A stretch of 64,000 bases of DNA, taken from Flammulina velutipes. Lineage: Eukaryota; Basidiomycota; Agaricomycetes; Agaricales; Physalacriaceae. The stretch covers positions 992,001-1,056,000 of the forward strand of contig CM022377.1 in the NCBI GenBank assembly GCA_011800155.1, read 5' to 3'. Below are positions 20,165 through 33,169 of this stretch, piece by piece. Made by a program: the position numbers and the translations under genes. The stretch's first letter is position 1. Each line of letters opens with the position of its first letter. The notes under the pieces were generated by a model. That model saw only the letters and a list, made by a program, of their open reading frames with translations, was not told the DNA's origin and made no database searches.

Positions 20165-23100
20165 ATGAGCCTCTTCCCCGGCACGAACTCAACATATTTT
20201 GGAAAAGCACGACGCGAACATTCCGACTCTTCTCAGATTCCCGTAAAGACTGAAGAATCCCCGTCGCCGGACTTGGTTCAAACTTCACACCCACCCGCGC
20301 AGGATCTGCGGTACCCCTTCTCATCCCAATCTTCTACCTCCCACGCTTCAGCTTCAGTATCCAACACTGAGCAGCCGTCTCAGTTATTGGATCATCAGTC
20401 AGCTGCCTATTCGTTTTCTTCAAATCCTACAACTTCTGCATACACACTTGTGCCACCCGTTTCCACTAGCCAGTGGACGACTGCACAGATGGACTCTAAA
20501 TACGATCTCAGCCTCGAGGGCGCCATGTCTTTCAACGACGAGTACGATGATGTCGGCGACCTCATGGACCTCCAATCCATGGGCGGCGCAGGCGGCGGCC
20601 TTGGGTCAATGGGCGGGTCCGACAAGCCTGTTCGCCGACGCAGTAGCAAAGGTGCGTCGCATCCATGGCTTCTTGACATAAAATACTGACCCCTTCCCGA
20701 AGCCTGCGATCAATGTCGAAAGTCAAAATGCAAGTGCGAACGCAGCTCTCCCGACGAGCCGTGTCGTAGCTGCGTCCTGCTTGGCACCAGTGAGTACCTC
20801 TCCCTTTCTTCATTGTCCGTCGTCGTCTATCGCCTTTCCGACGCCTCCGTTCCCGCGCCTCAATGAACTTTTACGAAAAAGGCTTTGTCCTTGCCTTTTC
20901 TGGTCTTGTCATTGATGGCCCTGTGCTCCGTTACTTGGTTCGACAATCCGAGCTCACCGTTTTCTTTGTAGCATGTACTTTTCTTGGACCTTCGAGGAAG
21001 CGCGGTCCGCCGAAGGGATACATTGACGCAATTGAAGCGCGGCTTCATCAGACGGAGGCCCTGCTGGGGATCATGATCTCATCCGCGGATGAACGAGCCC
21101 AGTCTCTTCTCAAGGACATATCCCAGGTACTTACTTGATTCCTTCTCTCTTCGTTCATCGGAAGTCCCATGACGGATCCTTCTGCGTTATTCTGTTCCCG
21201 GATTGTCCTGGTGCTTATACTTCCCTATCACAGGATCCTTTGGCCAGAGAAATCATTACTCGAGTTGACCATTCGCCATATGGCGTAAAGGGGCGCAAAG
21301 GCGGTGACGAAAAGACTGCTGGACCATCGAAATCACGTCACCTCACTTCCGACCAAAGATCACAGGATAAATCAGAACTAAGCTCTACACAGTACGTCTG
21401 ATAATGGTTGATAAGATCGCGGATATGCTAATCTTTCTCATAATTTTGTTCTCATGCAGCCCATCCAATGAATGGCAGGATAAAGTCGTTCACATGCTCA
21501 GCCTTATGTCGTCGAGGAATGGCCTAGGTCGTACCCAAGACACTGGAGCAGAACAGAGTTCCCAAGGAGGACGTACTGGTAGACAGCCGGCCACTATTGT
21601 TACAGCCGTTCCGATGGCGCGTTCAGTATCGCATCCCCATCCAGAGCCTGGAGCGTCTTCACGCCATGGAAGCACCTCCCCGGGGCGTCGACTGAGGCGC
21701 CGAATTGACCCAGCGGAATCATCCTATCCAACCCATTCGTCCTCTGCTCCTCCCTCAGCTACTTTCCCTCCCGTCGGTTTTGGCTTCACATCTCCCGGTC
21801 GAGCACCTTACGGTCAACTATCTCCCCCTCTCCGAGGCTCCAATAGCGATTTCGACAAGACTTCGTCACAGCCTACCAGAAGCACCAGTCCTGCACTTTC
21901 CTACAGTTCCGATAGCGACACTGAGGACCTTTCAGGCGCAGTGGGCCAGCTAAGCTTGAACGAGGAGGAGGAGGTTAGATACCATGGCAAGGCCAGCGGG
22001 CTTTACCTTCTTCACAGCACGGATCGTCGTGATAGCAGGAACGAGGGAGGAATATGGTCAGTTGTCTGCCTTTATACTCGACCTGACTATTGTGGCTCAA
22101 TTGTTGTTGCGTTGACAGGAGGTTCCCAAAAGCCCGTGTTTGGCCAGCACTCCAATCCGGCTCTCCGAGCATAAATATGGAGGATGAAGATACTTCCGCT
22201 CTTCCGGCTCTCCCGGTTCAAGAGCGTTTATTGGACCTTTATTTCACTCATGTACACCCATCGTTCCCTGTCCTTCACAAGCAAGCATTCCTAGAATCAT
22301 TCAAAGCCGGGTATGTTTATCTTTCGCCTCCAAATACGCCAAATGCTTATTCTTTTATCTCAGAGCCGAATCTCCAGCATCACTTTCAGATGTCGATGTT
22401 TCCCATTCGTCTCCCTTCACTCGACGTTCCCGACGAATACCGCATGTCCTTCTCCTCACCATGTTTTCAATAGCGGCGCGGTATTCTCCAGATACAGCGT
22501 CACCTCGACCTATTGATAAGTCGGTGATGTGGGAGGCTGGGGACGACTTTCTCGGGCAGGCGAAGCGAATATTGGATACTACGTACGCCAACTCGCGTCC
22601 GACGACATGTCAAGCGCTGCTACTTTTGGGATATCGTGAGATTGGTATTGGTGCTATGGCTCAGGCCTGGATTTACACTGGAATGGCCATCCGTATGGCG
22701 CAGGACCTCGGGATGCATCGGAGTGCCGACGGATGGGCGCGACAGGAGCTCGGCGGTAGACTTTTCAGTCAATGGGAGCTTCAGAGTAGACGCAGGATAT
22801 GGTATACCTGCGTGGTAATGGATAAATATGTATCTTCTTACATTGGTCGGTTGTTTTCGGGCTGTCTTCCGTTTTTCGAAGCTTATCTCCAATCAACAGG
22901 CCGACCGTTATCCATTTTCGAACGGGATTTCGATACTCTGGTTCCTAGCGAGGAAGAGGTCCGCAATCTCCATATTTTAATTGATGTCTCGCTCATGTCT
23001 GTCTAGTCGGAAGAACTCGAGGAATGGATATCCTTTACCCATGACGCTGACGAAATACCACGGCGACCTAGCCGTATCATCTCTTGTTTCAACGCTAGCG

Positions 23101-24464
23101 CCTCACTGTGTGGGTTTTTCAACGTTGGCCGTGGCATCATCACGTTAATCAGATTTCACAGCTGGTATCATCAGTATGATCATTCAAGCGATCTATGCCG
23201 TCCGTCCTGTTTCGAGACGACATGGCGAGTCGGTGTTTTTGGAGGGAATCCTTGACAAGTGGTTGGTCGCCCTACCTGATCATCTTCAGCATGACCCTGG
23301 GTCTGCCAAGTACCCAGTACCTCTGCCACATGTTTTGACCTTGCATATGCAGTACTGGTGTGCTGTTTTGTTGCTACACCGGCCTTTGTACGTCACTCTA
23401 AGCCCTCCGTGTTGAGTATCTGAGACTAATTAATTATTCTGTGTAGCATGCGACTTAATTCGAGACAGTACGTTTTTCCCCATTTTTTCCTCCACTTAAT
23501 TGGTTGCTTACTTCTCTTCCCTGTTTAGTTTGGTTGATGGCGAGAATCGGAACTCTGCTCAAAAGGCGTATGAACTTTGCGTGGGGGCTGCTAACCATAT
23601 AACGTCCATTGGTACGTCATTTCGCCAACTTCATTTTTCCAGCATTTGGCTGATTCGCATATAGCCACCCTATATCAAAGCACCTACACGCTAAAGGGAG
23701 CGGCTGCCTTCCTGTGCTATTATGTGTTCACCGCCAGCTTGATGCACGTTACTAGCAGTGAGTATGAGTTTCCAATATCCCGGAAAGTGTTACTAAGTTT
23801 TTATCCACTAGTGTCCGCTCATCCAGGGAATCCCCAAGCTGCTTTCCGCCTGAACAAGTGCGTAGAGATACTCGAAAACATGGAGATTCTCTGGCCAAGC
23901 GCTGGCCGCGCACGACAGCTTCTCCAAGGTGCCGAAATCAACACCGCACCAAAAACCGAACTTCCCGCTCCGGAACGCTTCAAGCGCGCTGCAGAGCACT
24001 CACTCAACGACACGTCAATGGATATCGCGCCCAGCCGTGTTCCCCCGATCTCGAACTTCTCTTCACGCCACAGCAGTTATAATCATCAACCTGGCGCCAA
24101 CCAGCTTCCCTCGAACATGTTTGGCTCTGATGGCATACCAATGCGGTATGCGTCGGGATCCCAATACCCGCCGTTCGAACGACAATGGTCCTCAGATTAT
24201 CCGGCTGGACAAAACGCGTACTCGGTCTCGACGTCGCCACTTCCTCAGATGTACAGCACGGGGTTGGCACTGGAGCGACGTAGCAGCGGCTCGACTGCTG
24301 CCAATCCTCGGTTCTCTCAGCAGTACTGGAACGACTACACCGCGTACACGCCTGGGGGCTATCACGCCCCACCACCACCTCTGCAAAACAACCCATCGTC
24401 TCAAGACCCTCTTCATCACATGTTCATGTCGGACCCGTACCATGTCTACAGCAAGCCCTCGTAA
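20165..24464 (+). CDS. Zn(II)2Cys6 fungal-specific transcription factor
   Basis: Fourteen exons: 20165-20651, 20703-20789, 20972-21126, 21234-21391, 21460-22056, 22119-22310, 22364-22845, 22900-22958, 23007-23109, 23162-23387, 23447-23467, 23529-23611, 23665-23757 and 23812-24464; 1,131 residues, frame kept at every junction. The zinc cluster spans exons 1-3 with spacing C-x2-C-x6-C-x8-C-x2-C-x6-C (core CDQCRKSKCKC), followed by the linker SRKRGPPKGYIDAIEARLHQ. The middle homology region, typical of the fungal-specific TF family, runs from LLDLYFTHVHPSFPVLHKQAF through GMAIRMAQDLGMHR and SRRRIWYTC to CAVLLLHRPF. The C-terminus is Ser/Pro/Tyr-rich. Resembles the XlnR/cutinase-regulator class of nuclear activators; the target genes cannot be told from here. 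One microexon (21 nt) and one weak donor (GTCCGC at 22959) are the least certain parts. Confidence 0.88.
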
Positions 24465-24838
24465 TACCGCTATCCTCGTACATGTCTCCCAATAATTCGC
24501 TTTGCTTTCGAATAATGTAGACTGCCCTCAACCGACCGTTTGTTATCAATCTAATTATCTAGACGTTCGCAAGTAGAAGCCCCAAAAATGTTGTATCTCG
24601 TAGTCGCAAATCATCACAAGAGCCATTTTGGCAGAGGAAGGAAATACTGGATAATTATTTATATTACAACGAGATATCAGGTTGGCAGTTAGGATTGCCT
24701 GGTGCGGCATGGCGCATTGACTGAGTTGCGATACATTTGAATTAACAAAACCTACTGCGCATCACGCTCGAGGTAATCGACACGGCAGACACTACAGGAC
24801 ATGCACATACTGTACCAAAAAATGATGTGGGTCAACAC
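24465..24838. other. shared 3' region of convergent genes
   Basis: Spacer between the ends of the transcription factor (+) and the antiporter (-). AT-rich, no other feature. Confidence 0.5.
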
Positions 24839-26257
24839 TCAAGTTTTCGTCCTCAGTAGGAATCCAACGCCGACAGCACCTCCGACGGTGTTTATTAAAA
24901 TGGCCCATATGACAACCGCATATGCCTCTCCCCCACCTTCATCCAACAAGGGCCTCCCCAACTGTGCCACAATCAACGCAATCTCTCCCCTCGCCACCAT
25001 TGCCACACCCAGAAGAATTGCGGCTCGTGTCCTGCTCAATAAAAGAACAGTGCGCTCACTGCTCCCGATCTCTTCAATGGATGCAACATCCGTAGGTTTC
25101 TTCCGACCAAACCACCCAATCTCATTCTCGGGATCGGGCCATATGAAGAGCACGCCGCCCACACACATTTTGGCCACGAACATGAGCACGGAATAGACGA
25201 CTCCCCGCCACACAACTCGGCTTGAGCCATTGACAGATCCCAGAGAGCTCATAGGGAGCGCTGCACCGATAGAAGCGAAGAAGACGGGCGACAGGAGGAC
25301 TTGCAGGAGGGGTAGGAGATAACGGGAGAATGCAAGCATGGGCGGAGGGTCTGTTGGTAGAGCGACTTCGGGTTTAATCTCGTCTGGCGATGGTAAGTTT
25401 GGAGAAGGGAAGATATGGAGCAGTAATGTGCCGGCCAAGTAGGCACCCAGAAGCTCGCTGGTCCCTGCGTATTTCGCTCCCGCAACGTATCCGGAGAGTG
25501 TTGATACCAAGGCAAAGAGCTGGACTTTACTCCTTTGCAGTACGTGGTGCTTTATCCCGGGTACGAGAGGAAGTAGACGCGCTGCTATGTAGGTGGCCAC
25601 GATGAAGGCAATCGAGACGAGGATTGGGCGCACGACCGACTCCCAGCTCAAGGAGTTTGAACTTGAGGATAACTCGCCAATCACGGACGCAATCACCAGT
25701 CCGACAATGTCGTCAAATAGTGCCGCACTGATAACGACCACACCTACCATACTGCATTAGCTCAAGACTGGGGGCGCAGATATGAACATACCCGTTCTTG
25801 TCTGCTTCATCTTTGGACTGAGGAGAGACAGAGTGGTCCCGAGAGAGGTGGAGCATAAAGCGGCACCTGCTGAGAAGCCCTGGAGGACCGTGTACTTGTA
25901 TCCAACGCTGAGGATCAGCATTGACAGACCAATTGGTACGATAATCCCTACCAATGCTGCCGTGGCTGACAGAAAAAGGTTTTTATAGAGCACGGTCATA
26001 TCCGTGGTGAGCCCAGCCTCAAAGACGATGAGCAAAAGACCGATGTATCCCACGACAAGAAAGGTCTCCTGCGCGTCCATGGGAAGTATATTGGCTGCTT
26101 CTGGGCCATAAACGATGCCCACGACGATGGAGCCAATAAGCCCGGCATTGAGGAGTGTCGAAGCAAGGCTTTCAGCGATATTGAGGATGAAAATGAATGA
26201 AGCGACGGTGAGGAGTAGAGGAATTTTAGGGATTTCGTAGACGAATTCGGTGGACAT
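24839..26257 (-). CDS. cation/proton antiporter, CPA2 (KefB/NapA-like) family
   Basis: Two exons, 26257-25792 and 25743-24839, giving 456 residues. The joint is best read with the acceptor GTAG at 25747-25744, which yields TRTGVVVISAALFDDIVGLV; other acceptors shift the frame. About 12 hydrophobic segments are visible, including IPLLLTVASFIFILNIAES near the start and VVISAALFDDIVGLV, the latter carrying the paired acidic residues (DD) that bind the exchanged ion in CPA2 transporters. The family swaps Na+ or K+ for H+ across the plasma or organelle membrane for pH and salt balance. I chose the ATG at 26257; an upstream extension in the same frame lacks transporter character. It is divergent from the dipeptidase gene at 26706. 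Confidence 0.85.
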
Positions 26258-26705
26258 TGTGTTTCTGAATTTGCTTGAAAGACTCCATAAAATGCGGGTG
26301 CCAAAATTGTTGGCGGTGGCAATGGTGTGAATAAAAGCTTGTCCGGGTGGTGAAGCAGATGGTGGTAAGTAGATGAGATTGTGGCGGGCTCGGCACAGCG
26401 GACCGGTTTCAATACTTGACACTTACCGGGACCCTCCATCGTCTCTTTAAGACTCTTGCCGTTTGCCACCACATTTTCAATGTAACGTGGTGCAGGTACT
26501 CGACGCTACGCAAATCTGCTAGAAACGAAGCTCCAAATTTAAGTAACAGAGCTAAAACTGTGATGGTAATACAGTCTCAACGGTTTCAACTGACCATCAT
26601 GGAGTCCTCCTTACGGCCTCAAATCTCCTCACTGACCTTGTGGACACACTAAATATAATGCAGCTGGTCTGATAAGCAACTACTAGTCTCTCTTCATCTA
26701 CGACG
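26258..26705. promoter_or_regulatory. divergent promoter region
   Basis: Intergenic segment between the divergently transcribed antiporter (-) and dipeptidase (+). No third gene. A TATAAT-like motif at about 26653 lies some 50 bp upstream of the dipeptidase start. Confidence 0.4.
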
Positions 26706-28426
26706 ATGCCTGCGCCTCCAGAACTACTTCAATTTATCGACAACAATGCTGAAGCGTTCATTCAGCGTCTCGCAGACGCCGTTGCAATTCCAAGGTACGC
26801 GCATCTTCGTCCATTGCAGCGCACATACTCACCTCTGCAGTGTGAGCGGCGATGGCAAGCAGCACCGTGGCGACGTCGTCAAGATGGCGCACTGGCTCGA
26901 GTCCCAGCTCAAGTCGTACAATGTCGAGACAATGCTTATTGATCTGGGAAAGCACACTATGAACGGCGATGAGCTACAGGTGCCTCCCGCCATTCTGGGC
27001 AAGATTGGTAATGATCCCGGAAAGAAGACGGTCCTCATCTACGGCCATTTCGACGTGCAGCCTGTGAGTGTAATGTTCTATACAACGCAGCGATAGAAGC
27101 TGATGTACATTATAGGCAAAAAAGTCAGATGGATGGTCGTCTGATCCATTCACGCTCACTTGCAACGACAAGGGCCAAATGTTCGGGCGCGGCTCTAGCG
27201 ATGACAAGGGACCTGTCCTTGGATGGTTGAATGTCCTCCAGTACCATGCCGAGAACAAGAAAGATCTTCCGGTGAACATCAAGTTCTGCTTTGAAGGCAC
27301 GGAAGAGAGCGGCAGCATAGGCCTCGACGACCTCGTCGAGAGGGAGGCCAAACCTGGAGGCTGGTTTGAGAACGTTGACTGTGTCTGCGTTGTATGTAAA
27401 TTCTCGCCTACCGCTATACGATACTTATACTTCACAGTCCGATTCCTGTTGGCTTAACGCGCGCACTCCCGCTCTTACATACGGCCTGCGTGGAATCTGC
27501 TACTGCAGGATCAATGTTTCTGGTCCTGGTTGGGATCTCCACTCTGGCGTCTTTGGTCGTACCGTCCACGAGCCCATGACCGATCTCGCACTTCTCATGT
27601 CCAAACTCGTGGATGTGCAAGGCCGCATTCTTATCCCGGGGATAGAGGAGATGGTACCCGCCGCGCTAGCCGACGAGCGTTCCGTTTATGAGAAGATTGA
27701 CTACACAATTGAAGACGTCGAAGCAGCTGCAGGCGGAAATATCACCCTCTCCTCTGACAAAGTCGACGTCCTGATGGGCAGAATGCGTTTGCCAAGTCTG
27801 TCTCTACACGGCATAGAGGGCAGCGCAGTCGGAAAGACTGCGATCCCCGCCAATGTCACAGGTACTTTCAGCATTCGGTTCGTATATTCACTGTTGTCCC
27901 CACCACAAGTACTAACCTTCCACCAGTCTCGTCCCTCCACAGACCCCCGAGAAAGTCGTCCCTCTCGTCATCTCCTACATCGAATCCGAGTTTGCCAAGC
28001 TGGGCAGCAAGAACACTCTCGTCGTTGAGGCAGTCAATTCGGGGAAACCTTGGGTCGCCGACATGAATCATTGGAACTTTGAAGCGGCAAAGCAGGCGAC
28101 GAGACAGATTTACAAGGTTGAACCAGATATGACGAGGGAGGGTGGCTCAATTCCTGTTGTACTTACCTTTGCAGACGCTATTGGTGTTAATATTGTTCTG
28201 TTACCAATGGGTAGAGGAGATGATGGCATTCAGTAAGTGTATTTCTTTTGGTTACATGATGTCGAGGAGCTGATACTGCGTAGCTCGACAAACGAGAAGC
28301 TGGACAGGTCCAATTTCATCGAAGGGGTAAGGACAAAATATTATGACGATGACCGAGTACTGACTGTATTTTTAGTCCAAGCTTATGGGTGCGTATCTAT
28401 ATGAGCTGGGAGCTATCGAAGGGTAA
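26706..28426 (+). CDS. M20 metallodipeptidase, DUG1-like (Cys-Gly dipeptidase), copy 1
   Basis: Seven exons: 26706-26794, 26841-27063, 27116-27391, 27438-27877, 27927-28232, 28284-28326 and 28376-28426; 475 residues, the usual DUG1/CNDP length. Family motifs are intact: zinc-binding YGHFDVQP, GRGSSDDKGP, FEGTEESGS, LHSGVFGRTVHEP and a late GRGDDGIHSTNEK supplying the last histidine. DUG1 hydrolyses Cys-Gly and other dipeptides in cytosolic glutathione turnover and needs two metal ions. Compared with copy 2 it has odd replacements in the core (NARTPALTYGLRGICYC instead of NTRTPVLTYGLRGISYF) and a shortened loop (GSAVGKTAIPANV), so it may be diverging in function. Tail-to-tail with copy 2, 322 bp apart. 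Confidence 0.9.
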
Positions 28427-28748
28427 GAAGTAGCTGTAAACAATGTGTATCAGGGTGTATCTTACTCTGTACGAATTCATGTGAATTGTTTAAGTATCAT
28501 TGCGCGGCAGCCAGTTGTGAAGTCAATATGAAATCATCGAATAAAGGAAGGAAGGAAATAGTTGAGCGGTGGGGCGTACTCACCGAAACTCACTCTGAAG
28601 CTAATGTCGGATACACTGAGCAATGCTCCGCAAGAACTGAACGATACGGTCCACTTCTGTTGGCTGCAGTGATGTCTGCAATGAGTCCAGTTCCTTGACA
28701 ATTCACACAGTACCCCACACAGAGCAAAAATACAGGTTGTTATTACAG
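28427..28748. other. spacer between convergent dipeptidase genes
   Basis: No gene. It should contain the two 3' ends and polyadenylation signals. Confidence 0.5.
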
Positions 28749-30472
28749 CTATTTCTTACCCGCGATATCTCCTAGCTCGTACAAATATGCACCCATCAAC
28801 TTCGACTAAGAATAGAGTCAGCACCCAGTCGTCGTCAGAAGTATATACTTACCCCTTCAATGAAATTCGACCTATCCAGCTTCTCATTCGTCGAGCTACA
28901 TGTCATCAGTTCATATATGCTATAAAAAACAAAAGACTTACTGAGCACCATCATCTCCCCTACCCATCGGTAGTAAAACAACATTTACACCAATAGCATC
29001 TGCGAAAGTGAGCGTCACAGGGATAGACCCACCCTCCCTCGTCATATCCGGTTCCACCCTGTAAATCTGCCTTGTCGCCTCCTTGGCCGCCTCAAAATTC
29101 CAGTGGTTCATGTCGGTGACCCAAGGCTTCCCAGAATGGAGTTCCTCGACGACGAGAGTGTTCTTGCTGCCCAATTTGGCAAACTCGGATTCGAGGTAGG
29201 AGAGGACAAGCGGTACGACGTTCTCGGGGGTTTGTGGAGGGACGAGACTGCGATGAGATGAGCAACTGCTGGCGGTGATAACAGTGAATCTACGAACCGA
29301 ATGCTGAACTTGCCTGCGACTTTGGCGGGAATGACAGTCTTTGCACCAGCACCATAGAAAGCGCCCTCAATACCATGTAGAGATAAACTAGGTGAGCGCA
29401 TCCTGCCCATCAGGACGTCAACCTTATCAGAGGAGAGTGTGATCTTTCCGCCTGCAGCAGCTTCTATATCTTCAATTGCATAGTCGAGTTTCTCGTAGAC
29501 AGAACGCTCGTCAGCCTGAGCAGTGGGTACCATCTCATCTATGCCGGGGATAAGGATATTGCCCTGGACATCCACAAGCTTGGACATGAGGAGAACAAGA
29601 TCCGTCATGGGCTCGTGGATGGTGCGACCAAAGACGCCAGAATGGAGATCCCAGCCAGGTCCAGTGACGTTGATCTTGAAGTAGGAGATTCCACGGAGAC
29701 CGTAGGTGAGAACGGGAGTGCGTGTGTTCAACCAGTAGTTATCGGACTGTGAGGGATAAGCATCATAATACGTTGAAGAGGGTTTACTTACGATGCAAAC
29801 GCAGTCAACATTCTCGAACCAGCCTCCAGCCTTGGCCTCCCTCTCAACGAGGTCGTCAAGGCCTTCGCTGCCGCTCTCTTCCATGCCTTCAAAGCAGAAC
29901 TTGATGTTCACCGGAAGTTCCTTCTTGTTCTCGGCGTGGTATTGGAGGACATTCAGCCACCCAAGGATAGGTCCCTTGTCATCGCTTGAACCACGGCCCA
30001 CCATCTGGCCTTTATCGTTGCGAGTCAGCGTGAATGGATCTGACGACCATCCATCCGATTTGTTCGCCTACAACATGCATTAGCTTGTATCGGAGCATTG
30101 CGCAGGAGACTGGACTGACTGGCTGCACGTCAAAGTGGCCGTAGATGAGGACGGTCTTCTTCTTGGGATCGCTGCCGATCTTGCCTAGGATAGCGGGAGG
30201 CAGTTGTAGCTCTTCGCCGTCCATGGTGTGCTTTCCGAGGTCGACGAGCTTCGTCTCTACGTTGTACGACTTGAGTTGGGACTCGAGCCAGTGTGCCATC
30301 TTGACGACGTCGCCGCGGTGCTTGCCATCGCCGCTCACACTGCAGAGGTGAGTATGAGCGCTGCAATGGACGAAGATGCACACCTTGGAATGGCAACGGC
30401 GTCTGCGAGACGCTGAATGAAGGCTTCAGCATTGTTGTCGATAAATTGAAGCAATTCTGGAGGCGCCGGCAT
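28749..30472 (-). CDS. DUG1: M20 metallodipeptidase, DUG1-like, copy 2
   Basis: Seven exons with the same structure as copy 1: 30472-30384, 30339-30120, 30067-29792, 29746-29298, 29247-28942, 28895-28853 and 28805-28749; 479 residues. Motifs: YGHFDVQP, GRGSSDDKGP, FEGMEESGS, ISDNYWLNTRTPVLTYGLRG, LHSGVFGRTIHEP and STNEKLDRSNF. One residue in the FEGTEESGS motif is Met instead of Thr, but the glutamate pair is kept. This copy is closest to the standard fungal DUG1 sequence, so it is probably the ancestral housekeeping gene for cytosolic Cys-Gly cleavage. Upstream (30480-30830) lies a block duplicated at 14040-14400. Confidence 0.92.
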
Positions 30473-30479
30473 GGTGGTG

Positions 30480-30830
30480 GTGGTCAAAGGTGAAGAGTGA
30501 TTGATTAGTGATCGAGCAGGCTTATTTTTAGCTTGCCTTCATACCCCCAACACTGACACCGACAGATTTGGTTTTGCCTCTAGCTTCAACGACATTTTAT
30601 GGACTCTGTCGAACAACTCCGCATGCTTTCTCCTCTGCCTACGATATTTTTGAAATCTCTCTCTGGCCGCCGTCGCGTCCTAGGCACAATGTCCTGGGAA
30701 GCCTCGCTTGGACGCTCTCTGAATCAACGCCTGGCTCATTTGCTTCAGTGTCATGGTAATCGTCTCTGGCTGATTGGCCTACGGAAATCTCGGGTGCGAC
30801 TAGTCTACGACGTTGCCGTGGTTTGTGTCT
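30480..30830. repeat. segmental duplicate of 14040-14400
   Basis: Counterpart of the block described at 14040-14400, here upstream of the intact DUG1-like copy 2. The minus-strand frame is interrupted here by a TAG after PGHCA, whereas it is open in the other copy. Either a decayed small gene or non-coding sequence kept by chance. Confidence 0.6.
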
Positions 30831-31039
30831 TGACCTCGAACTTCATTCACCTCTGCTTCGAAGGCAGTAAATGTCTCGACGACATCGTCGGGAAGAGGGT
30901 TCGGCATGGTATTGTAAGGTACTCCTGTTCGAAGTGGTACGATGCTAAGCCCCATAGCCTGATAACTGCTGTTCTTTTGATCATATAACACTGCCATGAT
31001 AGTACCATTAGGAATTGTACAGATTGGATACATCAGACA

Positions 31040-32456
31040 CGATTCGTAAATCATGTGTGTCAAGCGCTTGCAAGCCATTGCACAGGTCTCAGATTCTGTA
31101 TCTCCATCTTTCGAGAAACACATCACTCAGATGTTGTTGCGTTCAAAGCCTTGGGAGCTGATAACCAAATTTGACCAGGATGAATATCAACCAACTTGCT
31201 GTTGATATCCTACAAGAAGTGCGTCTTTCCTAGATGAAGTGCGATGAAGCTGATTCATAAACTAGAATTTGGACTCAGTGGATACATCACTTGCTCTGGA
31301 AGCATCCAGAATCAAATGTCTACAGACTATTTCTCGTGTTTCTGATGCCGTTCCATCGTCTTTCATCCTCGAAGGCATCAAAAAGGAAGGGAAGCATAGT
31401 TTGTTTCGTGGGGGTTTTGCAGTCAGCCGTCACTTCATTGTTCGTGCATTTGCTTATTCGTGTTAGGATGTCTGGAAAGGACGTGGCAGCTCGGGAACCC
31501 TCGTATGCCTCAAAGTCTTGCGGACGTACACCTCGGCTTACCATGATAAACAAGAGGATGATTTCAAGGTGTGTATATCACTTCTTGTGATAATCAGACG
31601 ACGAGTCATCACTTGCAAGGCCTTGCACAGGGAAGCATCCCAGGATCCATCCGTTTCTAGGGATTGTTCGCGATATTTTTCCCGACCAGCTCTGCCTGGT
31701 GTCACCGTGGACTAATAACGGGAATCTTTGCGATTTCTTGAAGGCAAACCCGGAAATGGATCGCCTGAAGCTCATTCGTCCTATCTTTTCCTATCAACTT
31801 CGGATATGTTGGATCTAATACATGACTGGCTCATCCAAATCGCAGAAGGCATTGGTTATCTTCATTCTCACGATATGCAGATTGTACACGCTGACATACG
31901 TGGCGTATGTATTCCTCACACTGGATGCCACCGAAAACTAATATCGATCAATCAGGTCAACATACTTGTGAAAGCCGACGATACCTGCTGTCTGGCTGAC
32001 TTCGGATTGACAATGATAACGGAAACACAGGCTCCCACGACTAACAGGATGCGGAGTGGAGCCACTCGCTGGATGCCACCAGAAGTGTTGGACACTCGGG
32101 ACGAGCGTATTCGCTGGCGGTAATCACAAATCTTCTCTATCCGCCAGAGACGTCTATTCCTTTGTCTGTACCATTGTTGAGGTAAAATGTTGATGTTCAA
32201 CAGTTCAAAGATAATCCAGCTGATGATCTTCAAAATTTCTAGCGGTGACGCCCCATTTCCATCAATTGACTGGGACGCCCAGGTTATCACGGAAGTCATA
32301 GTGAATGGAACTACTCCATCACGTCCATCGACCATTCACCTCACTGACGATGTTGGGCGCGTCGCAGCTTCTTGCTTGTCATACGATCTCACCAGGAGAC
32401 CATCAATCCAAAAGGTGCTCTCACGACTTAGGACTTGTCATGAAGAGAGCCTGTAG
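31040..32456 (+). pseudogene. decayed copy of the repeat-kinase at 9707-12580
   Basis: The plus strand shows one N-terminal repeat unit (VKRLQAIAQVSDS...KPWELITKFDQDEYQ) with frameshifts at both ends, then the exon KCLQTISRVSDAVPSSFILEG, the glycine-loop exon, a partial alpha-C exon, the catalytic HADIRG with VNILVKADDTCCLADFGLT, and the C-terminal lobe (DVGRVAASCLSYDLTRRPS). The same intron positions are visible and keep GT donors where the intact copy has GC (31210). A frameshift after MPPEVLDTR gives an early stop near 32122, and the usual start exons are missing. This is therefore a pseudogene, in opposite orientation to the intact gene and next to the dipeptidase pair. Confidence 0.75.
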
Positions 32457-33169
32457 GTTGGCTCCGGGTCCACTGTTACGTGTGGCCACCACCGGTATCC
32501 CTATCGATATGTGGCCACAACCCCCCTTTGCCGAGTGGTGGTCAAGCTCCGAATGCTGGCCAGCGATTTCTTGGATTTGATTCTTGAACATTTGAACATT
32601 GCCGTGGTGTGTGATTTGTAGAAAGATGTAGATTGATATTCATGATTTCCCCCCGTTCCAGGGTAATTTGATCTCCTTGGTGCACAGTGAGATGCCACTG
32701 CTGTTCGAAAGTCTCGGGCATGAGCCTTTTGATCCTACTTACAGTATAGGATCGACTGATTGCTGATCCAATTGCAATGTTGATCTCCGTCGACTTCACC
32801 CATCAGAGATTATCGAGGCTCATCGTTTTATTGCCATACTGACGCAAGGGGTTCGATCTATCGCTGTGGGCTCAGCCCATAGATGTGCTAAATTTACACT
32901 CTGGATGGTCACCAACTATACATTTCCCGCTAGTATCACATCCGGGAAAGCAACAGATCAACTTGTGGTACAGAGCACCCACCTTCTAAAGTTCCTATCT
33001 CGCGATATGTGGCGGCAGAAGTTACAGGATACAGGCTAGCAACGTGCTACCTCGGGGCTCGACGGTAATAACGAGACACTCCTTCATTCCCTCTTCTACT
33101 TCCCATTCTTTCGCAAAGGCCACCCATACTTTCTTTCACAAACAACACTCCTTGTGCTCATTACTCACC
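32457..33169. other. intergenic / promoter of secreted-protein gene
   Basis: No gene recognised. The last 100 bp before 33170 are pyrimidine-rich with CACTCC/CACC runs, as in strong basidiomycete promoters. Confidence 0.4.

Noticed and set aside
31320..31553. Minus-strand ORFs over the kinase pseudogene
   Set aside because: They are antisense to recognisable kinase exons and have no similarity of their own.
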